Positions 1 to 10,900 of a DNA stretch of 64,000 nt are shown here, one piece after another (within the stretch, counting starts at the first letter, position 1; the number at the start of each line of letters is the position of its first letter). A program made the position numbers and the translations under genes. This DNA comes from Semisulcospira habei (lineage: Eukaryota > Mollusca > Gastropoda > Semisulcospiridae), in contig BTPG01000005.1 of assembly GCA_036245525.1 (NCBI GenBank), positions 113,324,466 to 113,388,465 on the forward strand, read 5' to 3'. The notes beneath the pieces were generated by a model. The model searched no databases and was not told the DNA's origin. It worked only from the letters and a program-made list of their open reading frames with translations.

Positions 1-403
1 TCAACTATCCTGTTTGCTCCATCTCCTAAAGCTGGGACAGTTTTAAATATGCTTTCTAAATGTGCATCAGTAACTATCACAGCATTAAGTGTGAATAAAT
101 TGTGATCAACCTTTGACTGGTAGCATTTTTTTGTTATAGTGACTGGGAATCACCTCAACAAAAAATGAGATTGACAGACAAAGGGTTAAGGAACCCTGAG
201 GCAGAGCTTCCAGATCTGGGAGTTGTCTCGGAAGATTACATTTACACTTCAAAAGGGAGATTAAACGCGAGTTCAAGGGTGGTACTAGAATAGCGTGGTC
301 AGGTTGGTGCTGCTAGGCGCCAAGCTGTTCTGGCACCACCCTTGAACTAAACAATCAGTATCTTTTTGCCACATGTCAGCGTTGACAGAGTTAAAGTACA
401 CAC
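1..403. other. Presumed UTP23 intron 1, no gene seen
   Basis: This is AT-rich sequence downstream of the putative UTP23 exon 1 donor (UTP23 runs leftward). I see no further coding exon. It contains a diverged fold-back repeat core around 264-345 whose arms (a 'ttcaagggtgg' arm and its complement 'ccacccttgaa') match the TTAA MITE family 1 found elsewhere in the window. Near 140-190 there is a fragment ending 'gacaaagggttaagg', which resembles MITE family 3. Confidence 0.5.
264..345. repeat. TTAA MITE family 1, diverged palindrome core
   Basis: A 'gttcaagggtggtact' arm at about 271 is followed by 'ggcgccaagctgttctggc' and a 'accacccttgaac' arm near 345. The same fold-back core is found at 8783, 53275, 55420 and 56730. 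The outer TTAA ends are not recognisable here. Confidence 0.6.
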
Positions 404-620
404 CCATCTGTTCACATTCAAACAGTCCACAAGATGTGGTGTGCAGTTTCACCTCCCCCTCCAGATACTTAGGCAGCTGCTCCTGTATGTTGATCTTGTT
501 CAGCAGTGCGTGCTTCGCAAATGTACCATCCACCAGAACGTTGTAGGGTGGGGTGATGCCAAAGTTGTGGGCATAGAATTTGACCATCCGCTTGACATTC
601 TTCTGCCGCTTGTGCTTCAT
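404..620 (-). CDS. UTP23: UTP23, first coding exon (partial gene)
   Basis: UTP23 is a nucleolar PIN-like-fold protein of the small-subunit processome, needed for early 18S rRNA processing. The exon encodes an N-terminus beginning MKHKRQKNVKRM, followed by a basic stretch, then NFGITPPYNVLVDGTF and a LPKYLEGEVKLHTTSCG segment. These match the conserved UTP23 start (basic K/R region, NFG, PY-x-LLDGTF, QLPRYL, TTxC). The ATG is at 620-618. I end the exon at 404 because a GTGTGT donor follows the ...CEQMG residues and homology fades after that point; reading-through in frame continues to 285 without homology. The remaining exons lie left of the window. Its head-to-head position with EIF3H supports the call. 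The donor position is uncertain. Confidence 0.85.
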
Positions 621-1535
621 GATTATCTGTCGAATAAGAATGAGTTAACGAGATGAAAGTACATGTTGTCCTGTGTGTGGCCTGGCCTGCCTAAGTTAGA
701 ATTGCCACATTCCTTCTGCGAATGAAGATAAGTAGCGGCTAATCTCTCTGTTTGTTTGTCTATTTTGACAAAGGGTATTTACCCGAAATATTAATAAATT
801 GTGTTGTACCCGTCTTTTCAAAGTGTGTTTCTTTCTCCGTTGGGTTCTTCTTTAAGTTATGACATAAAAGCTTAACTTGAAAATGTGTGCTGGTCTGTGA
901 TTTTGGACCGTCCAAAATCAAAGGCCCGCATGTAACAAGCTGTCATAGAGTACAGATGTTTCTATTTTTTATGTGATCTTAGAACGTACTGGTTTTAGCA
1001 ATGAAAACAAAAATCGCAGACATGAAGAGAGGACTTTCTGTTTTCTGGTGTTCACACACTTGTTTTGATGGGTGCCTTTATAATACTTGCAATGTTTCTC
1101 CTTCTTCTTTGATTATAGAGCAGGACTCGATTGGAGCATAAACATGTACTCTGCGTTCATGATATCACGGCACCGAGGTCGTGGCGCTGGTTAAAAGATT
1201 AAACGTTTAAAACTATACATCAGAAATGACATTTCATTTTTATTTATAATTCATAACATTTTGTGTAAATCTGTCATAAAATCTAGCAACAGTGCTTTAG
1301 TATTCATTACCTACTGGTGTCAAGACCTACAGAGTATCAGCTCCTGCCAACAAACACTTGCACGCATGTATCAACATGGATAGCAATCCTCATCGCCGTA
1401 TCCTACCAATTTTAGTATATAAAGCATTTCGTCGAGGTAACGCACTTTTAGGCAGCGGAGAGTTTGAGCTATCCCAGAATCAGAATCCCAGAATCCAACA
1501 TAAGAAAGAGAGTATCTTCCCTTAGTCAACGCAAA
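621..1535. promoter_or_regulatory. Divergent UTP23 / EIF3H promoter interval
   Basis: About 915 bp separate the UTP23 ATG (minus strand) from the EIF3H ATG (plus strand), so both 5' UTRs and promoters must lie here. No TATA box at a convincing position and no CpG island can be asserted by eye. The stretch 770-860 ('aaatattaataaattgtg' and 'tttctttctccgttggg') recurs in diverged form near 12800-12880, so part of the interval is repeat-derived. The presumed EIF3H leader is about 1440-1535. That a bidirectional promoter exists is inference from the gene arrangement only. Confidence 0.45.
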
Positions 1536-4500
1536 ATGGCGTCCAGGCGATCTCAGCACGACCATGTGCAATTTGTTCAAATCGATGGGCTGGTATGGTT
1601 TCAGTTCTATTATCTTTGTTGATATACAGACATTTACTAAACCGTCATCTTCTTTTTGTATGATTCATTACCCTTCATATTATGTTCAAGTACACTCAAC
1701 ATATGCTGCCGGTATGTTGCCTACGAAGAGGACTCGGCCATGGGCCTGTCTAATTTGTGTTTAATTTCTTCTTGAGCTTCCGTATAATAATGTTTTCAAC
1801 CCGTTTTACATCATTGCGAATCCAGGCTGCTTGTTCGTTTCTTGTTTGTATTATTTTATATTCCTTGTAGTTGTACGTCCTTGCTGGAACACCCATGTTT
1901 GTAAACATGCCAGTTAGTGAGTTACCGTTGCCACTGTCGGCAAATGATTTGTCTTTTTGTTCCCGATAACAGACTGAATACACGCTCACCCTTATTGCGT
2001 GAATGGGCTGCAAGGGGTAAACAGGGATTTTCTTTTTTAATTTTTCGGAGCTGTGCGTCGGGGTGAGAATATTGCAGCACTTGAGAAGAAGAGGTGAAAT
2101 AAATTGATCAAGAAAGCTGAAAAGTCTGAGAACAGGACAAACACAGACGACAGACAAACAAGATAACAAATTTAAACAAACATACTGAATTATAAAACTC
2201 TTCCTTTGAGAGACGAATTGGGAGACATGTATCTTTCAGGTGGCCCTGAAGATCATCAAGCACAGTCAGGAGGAGGGTGCTGGTGGCACAGACCTAGTGC
2301 AGGGTGTCCTGCTGGGGCTGGTGGTGGACAATCGTCTGGAGATCACCAACTGCTTCCCCTTCCCTCGACACAATGAGGAGGATGACTTTGATGAAAGTAA
2401 TAACTGTGACTTGAAATCTAAAGGAAAATTGATACATTTGTTGTTAAGGGAAAAAGTCACACTTTTAAATAATGCAGGGGTTGGCTTAGAGAGGAGGGAA
2501 AAGGATCAGCATAATAAGCCAATTCTGAATGTTCCTAAAAGATAACGCATCTGAGCTACAAACAATACTGTAGACTTTGGTCTTGTTAGGTCAAGAATGT
2601 TGTGAGTGAAGTGTGTGTTGGACTTTGATTTTGAATGTTGTGGTCTGGAGCCATAAAGGGCATCTAAAATCACAGAGCAGCGCACAAATTCAACCCATCT
2701 TAGTATTCTTATGCATGCTGCCACAGCAGGTTCTGTAACTAAGTAGTAAGTGTAAACAACACCAAAAGCCAATGTAATTTTGCTTACCTGTTGCTCATTT
2801 TACCAGCCCAGTACCAGATGGAGATGATGCGCAACCTGCGACACATGAACATCGACCATCTCCATGTTGGATGGTACCAGTCCACCTACTTTGGCTCCTT
2901 CATCAATCGTCTTCTGCTTGACTCACAGTTCAACTACCAGCACTCTATAGAGGAGTCCGTCGTGCTTATCTATGGTAAGGCCACTTGAGGTAGAGCTTTG
3001 TCCCAGGGCAACATTGACATGAATTCTATGAAAACCGACATACTATTTGTGTTGGATTTTTTGTGTGTGCTCATGTGCGATAGCAAAAGTGAGTGTGTAT
3101 TGTAATGGGAATTTTTTTTGCAATGACTTACCAAGTGTGGTGACTAAGTCCATTCATTGTGGAAAATGGTGGTTTGTAATTTGAATGGAGTCCACAGATT
3201 TCATCATAATGTGTAACAAATGTAGATAACTTCCTATATGACATGTTCAGTCTGTGAAGTTTTGAAAGAGAAAAGAAAATGTGCATTCAGCGTTTGGCAT
3301 AGCAGAGGAGACTCGTAGGTGCCAAGTTAGTGGGGCACTACCCTTGATCTGGTCAAGGTGTTATGTTAACCCACCTGCCCCTGACCTTCAGCAACAGGAT
3401 ATGTATTGCCCAGAATACATAGTTCTACTTCTAGGGTGGTGCCAGAATATTGATTGATTGTACATTGCTTAACGTCCCGACAGCAACAAGGCTTTCTCAG
3501 GGCGTGCCTGCACTGCTTGTGAAAAAAAACAACAACAGAATATTGAATGTATGTCGCCAGCCGGTCTAATACATTAAATAAACCTATGATATGGGGCCTA
3601 AATAAATCTAAGACCATTTAGCAACACACATCCAATATCAAGAGCTACAGGCAGTGCAGACAGTAGGGAGAGTTTAAAATAGGAAATTACAGGTGAATGG
3701 ACCAAGGGTAGACAGAAACACATGCCCCAGAATAGAGAGGAAAACCCACCCTGTGGGGCTGACCAGGGTGACCCTGGGAACTAAAAAGTAGTTAACCCCA
3801 CCCAAGTCCCCCAGGGCAGATCCGGGTGGGGAAGGTGCCAGAATAGCCTAGCGCCACCCTTAAACTGTCATGGGTGAACTGAAATGTACTGGGTATTCTG
3901 TAGAGAACTCTCAGATTTGGGGATGGCAACCTTAGGGCTTATTGTGTTAACCTATTTGACCCCAACACCCTACACCAGAAGATGGATTGAGCCTGATGAT
4001 TTAAGGGCAATGTCAGATTAGCTTGGCACCATGAGTCATGAATTATCCTTGCCTACCCTTTATTTATCATGATCGATTCATCTCCTGTACTGGTACATAG
4101 CCATTAGACGATGCCTCCAAAATTTGAGAAATGCAGCGGTGGGGTTCTTCTTCTTCTTGTCGTTCGCAGTGGGCTATACGGTCAGACCAGGACCGGTGAT
4201 AAATGACGTCGTTTTCTCCAGGTCTTCTCGACTGCCGTAGAGTTTGGTCTGCAGTGGAGTTGGCGATGGCCACACTTCTTTTCTTTCATCGTCCAGTAGG
4301 GGGCATCTCTGGAGAATATGTTCCGCTGTTTGGTCTTCCTGACCACAGGCGCAGGTTGGTGATGGCAGCGGTGGGGTTAAATAAGTTAATCTTGCTATTC
4401 CCTTTGGTTTGTTATGGTCAGTCTGCTCTTTTTTGGTATAGAAAAGTAAAAGGTGTTGTCTCTAATCTAGAGTTCACTTCCTTGTTCCAGATCCACTGAA

Positions 4501-7500
4501 GACAACCCAGGGGTTCCTGTCCCTGAAGGCATACCGTCTGACACCCGCAATGATGAAGTTCTACAAGGATGGAGACTTCACTCCAGACGCCATTAGCAAG
4601 CACAGTGTGAGCTTCGAGAACATGTTTGAGGAGATCCCTGTGGTGCTGAAGAACTCTCACCTGGCCAACGCGCTGCTGTGTGAGCTGTCTGAGAGCACCA
4701 AGCGCAACCAGAGCTTTAACTTTCTGGACTTGGGCACCAGGTTAGTTTTAACATTAACCCTTTTGTACATGCAGCCGCCTGTACTGTTTACAATAATGGT
4801 GGCTGCATGCACAAGGAGTTAACCCGTTGCATGTTGGTAACAGTTTTAGTCATGGCGATTCCTTAACAGGAATCACCACAAGAAAAAGTGCTGCCAACAT
4901 AATCTATTGGCAGTCGGTAGAACTTTTTTTGTCGCAGTGATGCAACAAAAAGCACTGCTGACAGCCAAAGGATGAATTGACTTGGAGTGCCATGTCTATG
5001 CTGTAGTCAGCCTTACTGTGGTTGTACTACGGATGACTTCTAGACAGTTATGGGGACATAATCAGCTGAAGTCAGTAAAGTATAAATTCAAGTGTAATGT
5101 AGCACATTTTGTTATGGCTGTTAAGAAAAACTGGCTTGTTCCCAAAATTGCAACTGTATGTGTATCTTTTTGGCCTGTACCTTGTGTGAGCCCAAAGCCC
5201 AGTTTATTTCTGTACTGTCAGGTATGAGGCTTTGCAAAGCATTGTTAATCACAACTTTACATGTGTGCTGCTGTGAGATTTTTGAGATTACAGTTTCAGG
5301 GATGGGAATTGTCCGCGAAAACGCGGGATTCCGCGGGGGAAGAAAATTTTTCAGCGAAATTGAAAAGGCGTCTCCGCGAAAAAACATCGTGGGTAGCAAA
5401 ACGAGCAAAGCACCGGTTTTACTCCGCGGGCAGGCTATGACGTGGCAGGCTGCGTTCGTGGCACCCACTGGTCACTCACTCCGTGCGCCGCGTGCTGCGC
5501 AGTAACCTAGGCGGGCAGACACGCGCTCTGAAAGAAGCCAATTTTCCGGTGGAGTACATACTTTCATTGTGTTGATCAACAAGGCTTGCGGCGTGACTCG
5601 TCTTGTGAATCGTGGCGGCAAATTTGACGATTCAAGCAGTCTTAAGAAGTGGAGATGGGACTGGATATCGGCCGAAGTAAAGTTAAACAGTCTTAGGTCC
5701 AACGCCAAGGGGTGGTGTGGTGGGTGGGTGAGTGCCAAGCTGTCCGAAAAACCGCTAGTTTCTGGCTGCCCAGTGATGACGGCATCGTGTTTGTTCAGGA
5801 CCCTCCTTTTTCCCTCTTTAGCACCAGCCAGCAGTCCAGCGGCACTGTCCGTCCCTGAGAGCCAGCTCCGTCTTTTTCTTTTGTTATATTACTCAGCTGG
5901 CAAACCGCAGGTAGTGCGTTGAGATATCTGAACTAATTTTTTTTTTTTTAATGAAAAATTCAGACTAATTTTTGAAACGTTAAACAATATTTCGAGAGAT
6001 CGTGGAATTTAATATGTACACTACATACCTATCAGAACTCCAAATTTATGTGCCCACACACTGAGTTTCAGTAATCGTATGTGCAACTCTACATCTTTTA
6101 GTCCACACTTTAACCAGTACTGAATAACATCCTAACTTTAGGATACAAACGAGGCTGGTAGGGTAATAAAAGCTAGGTTTGCATCCACAGTCTCGTGGGG
6201 GGGGGGGGGGGGGGGTGTGTTCATGAAGATCTGTGTCAATTGCAGTTGTACTGGTCTGACTTGGACACTGTTTCCAGGCAAAATGAACACTAGAGGGGAC
6301 AGAAACGAAAAGTGAAGTGTTGTGTGGGTGACGGTCAACTGCATAAGATAAACATTGGGCTGTTGGCACCAGTTTGATGAGTTTTGTGTATCGGATTTCC
6401 CTGAAATTTCAGGGACTCGGGTGGCGTTGGAGCTAAGACTGTAGTGGGTGAGAAAGTTCAGAAAGAACGCGTGGGCACACGCTTTCGCAAAGTTGACGTT
6501 AGTGCCGAAGTTTTCAGAGTTTTTTTGCTATGGCCAATTCCCATCCCTGCAGTTTATAGTCACAAGATCCAAAATCGCATACCAGCAGTTGGCTTGGTAT
6601 TGTAGTAATTTATAAAACTCATTGAATGTGGGGTTACCCTCTTTGTAATGACACCAAACAGGTTTGATGACCTTTTTTGTTTATTTTCAGCGCCGTGCTT
6701 GAGAAGAACCTGCGACAGCTGATGGAGTGTGTAGATGATGTTGCCATAGATACCAACAAGTATCTTAACTTCCAGCGTCAGAATTATCGCCAGCAGCAGG
6801 CCAAACAGCAGTACCTGCTGAAAAGGGTAAGATGGGGTTTGGAATCTGCAGCCTTTTGAGCTTGAGTTTCTGCTTGCTGTCCGTCAGTCACTCCAAAATG
6901 CATCCGTAGACACAGATCTGCATAATCTACTTTCTAAAAGCATGTCCCTGAATTTTCCTATTTGGCACATCTGCAAAGCTGACTTAGCCGTCTACAAGAA
7001 AGTTTCCTTTTTATCCTCGATAATTTCAGGCCATGTATAAGTACATTGTTTCATTTTTCCAGTTTGTATCCTGTGGCTTGCTCTGGTTTGATTACAAGTC
7101 CTTGTCATTGAAGGAGGGGGGGGGTGGGGGGGGGGGGTGGGTGGATAAGATGTTAAAATTAAGATTTGTGTCCCTCAGAATTTTATGGTAAGAACAGATA
7201 GTTATGGTGCAAGAAATCATGCCTACAGTTACCTGCTTGCAGTCTGTCTCCTGTCCTATTAGATTTTAGAACTTTACAGCCAAGTCATTGTGTCCAAGAT
7301 CCCATACCATTACCAGCATGCACAATGCAACTCTAGCATAGTTCATGTCCGTCTGTGGCTCTTTTGTAGATGGCAGATTTCATGTCCATCTGTAGCTCTT
7401 TTGTAGATGTTTATTTTTAAAGTTTATGGCGATTGTGGTCTATTTTATTTTGATAAGATTTCATTTTCACATTCAATCAATCCTTTGTTCACTTCTTTTA

Positions 7501-7762
7501 CTATTTTCACCTTCAGCAACAAGAGAACCAGCAGAGGCAGGCCCGTGGTGAGCCCCCACTACCTGAGGAAGACATCAACAAGATGTTCAAGCCCCTTCAG
7601 CCTCCGCCTCGTCTGGATTGCCTGCTGGTGGCCAACCAGATTGACCAGTACTGTCACTCCATCTCCGAGTTCTCCTCACAGAGCATTGCCAAGCTTTTGA
7701 TGGCCGAGTCACTTCAAGAGGGCGCCACTGGTGGCAGCAACGCCAGTGGTACTAGCAGTTAA
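1536..7762 (+). CDS. EIF3H: EIF3H, translation initiation factor 3 subunit H (6 coding exons)
   Basis: Subunit H of eIF3, an MPN-fold subunit of the eIF3 octamer that acts in cytoplasmic translation initiation. Coding exons: 1536-1592, 2240-2396, 2807-2974, 4491-4740, 6691-6826 and 7517-7762. Every junction is GT-AG and phases match throughout, giving 338 codons including the stop (337 aa; human protein 352 aa). Exon 1 starts at an ATG in a good context (caaaATGG) and reads [19 protein letters not shown]. The MPN domain spans exons 1-3, with diagnostic [30 protein letters not shown] and [11 protein letters not shown]. The JAMM metal motif is absent, as in eIF3h generally. Exon 4 continues the family alignment ([12 protein letters not shown]). 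Exons 5-6 encode the Q-rich helix and the [10 protein letters not shown] segment. The introns carry a SINE, MITEs and a 1.25 kb DNA transposon. Confidence 0.97.
3450..3833 (-). mobile_element. SINE-like dispersed repeat A, copy 1 (384 bp)
   Basis: Flanked by a perfect 12-bp target-site duplication, GGTGCCAGAATA, at 3438-3449 and 3834-3845. Read on the minus strand it ends in a (TCAA)n tail preceded by 'acgttaagcaatgtac', so the minus strand is the element's sense. Two more copies (32709-33088 and 48155-48521) share both ends. It inserted into a fold-back MITE whose arms are split around it. No A/B box pair was recognised, so it could be a SINE or a fixed-length 3' LINE piece. Confidence 0.85.
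4754..4822. repeat. TTAA MITE family 2 (~69 bp palindrome)
   Basis: TTAA at both ends encloses an imperfect inverted repeat: 'acatgcagcc' on one side and 'ggctgcatgc' on the other, around a central 'ctgtttacaataatgg'. Related copies are at 11521-11589, 12434-12500, 50212-50277, 54216-54288 and 55310-55380. Confidence 0.7.
4819..4975. repeat. TTAA MITE family 3, degenerate copy
   Basis: Begins at the TTAA that ends the preceding MITE and contains 'agtcatggcgattcctt', 'aggaatcacc' and a terminal 'tgacagccaaagg'. Similar sequence ending 'acagccaaagggttaa' or 'acagccgaagggttaa' is present at about 8155-8354 and 11915-11991. No coding capacity. Confidence 0.45.
5297..6549. mobile_element. 1.25 kb terminal-inverted-repeat DNA transposon in EIF3H intron 4
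   Basis: Perfect 15-bp terminal inverted repeats: CAGGGATGGGAATTG at 5297-5311 and its complement at 6535-6549. The hexamer CAGTTT directly flanks both ends (5291-5296 and 6550-6555). The interior is 'cgcgaaa'-rich at the left end and carries a G19 tract. The open frames inside show no recognisable transposase, so this is probably a non-autonomous copy. The superfamily is not assigned: the CAGGG start recalls hAT-like elements, but a 6-bp duplication is not typical of them. Confidence 0.75.
6197..6215 (+). repeat. Poly-G tract (19 G)
   Basis: Uninterrupted G19 inside the TIR transposon of EIF3H intron 4. It can form a G-quadruplex and is prone to sequencing length error. Confidence 0.9.
7113..7141 (+). 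repeat. G-rich tract in EIF3H intron 5
   Basis: Runs of G broken only by single T residues, on the sense strand of EIF3H about 290 bp after exon 5. Confidence 0.8.
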
Positions 7763-7814
7763 TAGACATGGTGTTTCCGTTTCTGATGCATCTGAGAAGG
7801 TTCTGGTCTAGTGT

Positions 7815-7820
7815 AATAAA
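7815..7820 (+). terminator. EIF3H polyadenylation signal
   Basis: A canonical AATAAA lies 53 bp after the EIF3H stop codon (TAA at 7760-7762), followed by a TG-rich stretch (7840-7862) that would serve as the downstream element. This implies a short 3' UTR. Confidence 0.75.
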
Positions 7821-7903
7821 GTATAAAGGAAAATCTGTTTGGTGTGTGTGACTGTGTGTGCATGCTGTACATTAGGCTGTCTTTTCTAAGTCAGCCTTGC
7901 CAG

Positions 7904-8111
7904 TTGACCCATTTAACCCCAGGGCTGTATTGCCAACATTTTGGAGGTGTCGCCTAAAAACTGTACCCGCTGCAGAAAATGGATTTACCATAATTCTGGG
8001 TTGTGCCAGATTAGCTTTGCCACAAACAGGCGCAAAGCTAATTCGGCACTACCCTTGAATTATCCAGGTCGATCCCTCTCTTGCTGTAGGGCATCGGGGC
8101 TAAATGGGTTA
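7904..8111. repeat. TTAA MITE family 1, near full-length copy
   Basis: Starts 'ttgacccatttaacccc' and ends 'ggggctaaatgggtta', a terminal inverted repeat. The inner fold-back core ('gtgccagattagct' and its complement 'agctaattcggcac') spans about 7993-8057. It lies just beyond the EIF3H poly(A) signal. Confidence 0.75.
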
Positions 8112-8154
8112 GCCGATTAGATGAGTTTTGTCAATCGATTCCTACCAGGTCGTG

Positions 8155-8354
8155 TCTGGCACATATGCTACTCGGTAGCAATACTTGTGAAAATGAGTGG
8201 AGGTACTTTTGGCTCACCGACTCGGAAAAGGTCATCAATTTGTGTGTGATATCTCGTTGCTTTTTAACGTATTGGGTGTCTGTTGCACATTTTGGCACAA
8301 TGATACTTGCAGGAATCATTGCGACTAAAGCACTACGGACAGCCAAAGGGTTAA
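8155..8354. repeat. TTAA MITE family 3, copy
   Basis: Ends in 'acagccaaagggttaa' and contains the internal 'acaatgatacttgcaggaat' segment seen in shorter form at 4840-4880 and 11940-11970. The left boundary is uncertain. No recognisable protein. Confidence 0.4.
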
Positions 8355-8696
8355 CAGAACATTGAGCTGTCTGTTAAGCATGTATGCTAGTTTGAGAAAA
8401 TTGTGTTAACAGATTTATCAGATGAATATACTGACAAGTTGTGCACACATCGTCTAAGTGATGTATACACTTAGTGATACCAGACAAAACAACAAAGAAG
8501 TGACATAATGACAGAAAACTAAGTGAAATTTGATTTCTGTGTTTCGTTTTTCACATTTTCTCTCAGCTGATGAACACTTTAAAAACAAAATGACAACTCA
8601 ACTTGATTCTTTGATAAGAGAGGGACTAAGTGTCAATTCTAATTAACATTATATATATATCTTGTCTGTACTGACAACACTCTGAAAGCACCGGTC

Positions 8697-8900
8697 TTAA
8701 CCCCACGGCTGCATTTCCAAACTTTCGGAGGCGCTGTCTAACAACTCTGTACCAGTTGTAGGAGATGAACTGATCATGATAATTCAAGAGTAGTGCCAGA
8801 TGAGCTTGGCGCCTTCAGGCGCCAAGTGCATCTGGCACTACCCTTGAATTATCATGATCAATCCATCTCATGCTGCAGGGTGTTGGGGCTAAATGGGTGA
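8697..8900. repeat. TTAA MITE family 1, full-length copy
   Basis: Begins with TTAACCCC and ends with GGGGCTAAATGGGTGA. The central fold-back is 'agtgccagatgagcttggcg' followed by 'gcgccaagtgcatctggcac', then 'tacccttgaattatcatgat'. Asymmetric flanks between the core and the ends are shared with the 53-57 kb copies. Confidence 0.8.
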
Positions 8901-9751
8901 AGCTTAGTCTGTTTGTACCTGCAGTGTTTCAGGTAAATGTAATCTGTTACAGCTCAATGTCTTATTTCTGGCACAAAGACTGATGCTGAGCCTGCCAAAC
9001 ATTTTACTGGTTACACACTCGTGCTCAAATTTCAGTTGTGCAACATGTCACTACATTTTGAAAGAATACCAACAATTTCATACATTACAGTCTCGTAGTC
9101 ATAAAAATATGAAGTGCTATATATTCTGTAATTTCACAACACACCAAAACGAACAAAATATATACACTTGATAATGATGTCATGGGAATGACCCAGCATG
9201 CAATACACAACTGGCGACAGCCAAAACATATCTGGAGTACCAAGGGACATGCCTCACATAATACAGTGCACTGAACATCCTTGTGTATGCAACCACGGAT
9301 ACTGTTAACATTAACTACAGTACCAGAGGCTGCTTGCACGTGCATTCTGGGAGGTGGGTGGGGAGAATGGGGTTGTGATAACATGTCAACATCCACACCA
9401 ATATTATCTAACTATCTGTTCATATATTGAAATCTACAGTAATGAAATTTTGGGACCCATTGTGTGCCTGCTCTGCACAAATCCATCGACACTATTTGCA
9501 CACTTAATGTACAATGCTAACACAGCAAAGCTAAGCATACTTTCTATCCCAGCACAGCTGTAAAACCTTGCGAGTATATCTTACCTCTTGGCACTCATTT
9601 TGAAATTCTGAATTGTTTGCAAATTTGTTACCCAATAGGCTGTTTAAAGATTTGCCTGTGCAAAACGCACCATCAACAGCCCACGGGTTCAGACATGAGT
9701 TTTGTCTTATCCCCAGTCTTGCACCAAGCACCTCCAAATCATTTGCACAAC
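8901..9751. other. Intergenic, nothing recognised
   Basis: AT-rich sequence between EIF3H and SGTA (convergent genes). The short open frames here have no recognisable family motifs. No repeat boundary could be supported. Confidence 0.5.
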
Positions 9752-10900
9752 AATAAAGGCAAAGCCATTATGGCTCATGTGTATGACCGATTTAGATATA
9801 TGTGACAAGGGCTGGCTTCTGCAGCAGCAAAATCCATGTTTTCTGAAAATGTAAGCATTTTTTTTCACACATCTGTCAACCCCCCGTGACCCTTGTGATG
9901 GGTTGACTAAATTAGTATGCATAGGAAGGACTTATCAGCTATCTTTGTACCAAATTTGGCTGAAAAATTTGCAAAAATGTTGGTAATACTTACAATTTTA
10001 TCCAAAATTGGCGTTACACACATTTGCCAGCCTCTTGTGACCCTTGACCTTTCCAAGATATGCTTAGGTATGCATAGATAGATCTTACCATCAGGTATCT
10101 CTGTACCAAATTTGGGTTTGAAGTTGTGAATAGTATTTTAGAAAAATACATCTTTTGTCAAAATATGGCTGTTTTTTTAACCTATTTCCTGAGCTTTTGT
10201 GACCCTTGACCTTTCTGAGGGCTCATCCAAATTAGTGTGCATAGAAAGGTCTTCCCATCAGGTATCTCTGTAGCAAGTTTGGGTTTAAAGTTATGAATAG
10301 TATTTGACAAAAAATATCTTTTGTCAAAATAAGGCTATTTCGGACCAATTTCCTGAGCCCTTCGTGACCTTGACCTTTCCGAGAAGTAATCCCAATTAGT
10401 ATGCATAGATAGGTCTTACCATCAGGTATCTCTGTACCAAATGTGAGTTTGAAGTTGTGAATAGTATTTGAGAAAAAACATCTTTTGTCAAAATACGGCT
10501 ATTTTTCACCTATTTCCTGAGCTCTTGTGACCCTTGACCTTTCTGAGGGCTCATCCAAATTAGTATGCATAGAAAGGTCTTACCATCAGGTATCTTTGTA
10601 CCAAGTTTGGGTTTGAAGTTGAGAATAGTATTTGAGAAAAAATAAATTTTGTCAAAATACAGCTATTTTGGACATATTTCCTGATCCCCTGTGACCTTGA
10701 CCTTTGTGAGAGGTCCCTCAAACTGGTATGTTTAGAAAGGTCTTGCCACAAAGTATCCTTGGGCCAAGTTTGCAGAATCTGGCTTGAATAGTCTCCGAGA
10801 AAATGCCAACGTTAAAGTTTACAACGGACGACCACTGGCCCAAAACATATTCCCCTTGGTTTGCATATATATACTTTTGCTTCGAACGTGAACCAAAAAA
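9752..10900 (+). repeat. VNTR-bearing dispersed element P, copy 1 (about 6 internal units)
   Basis: Opens with 'aaaggcaaagccattatggc' and closes with 'ccactggcccaaaacat' and then 'gaaccaaaaaac'. Inside are about six tandem units of roughly 163 bp. Each has 'gacccttgaccttt' (near 10040, 10200, 10368, 10528 and 10691), 'ttagtatgcatagaaaggtc' and 'caggtatctctgtaccaa'. Two further copies with fewer units share the same outer ends (13952-14503 and 14780-15306). Non-coding. Confidence 0.8.

Noticed and set aside
1750..2169. 139-codon minus-strand frame in EIF3H intron 1
   Set aside because: No recognisable domain, antisense within an intron, AT-rich; no supporting splice context.
5158..5922. Open frames of about 115 codons in EIF3H intron 4 as extra exons
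   Set aside because: They lie in or at the edge of the TIR transposon (5297-6549); EIF3H exon phases already join 4740 to 6691.
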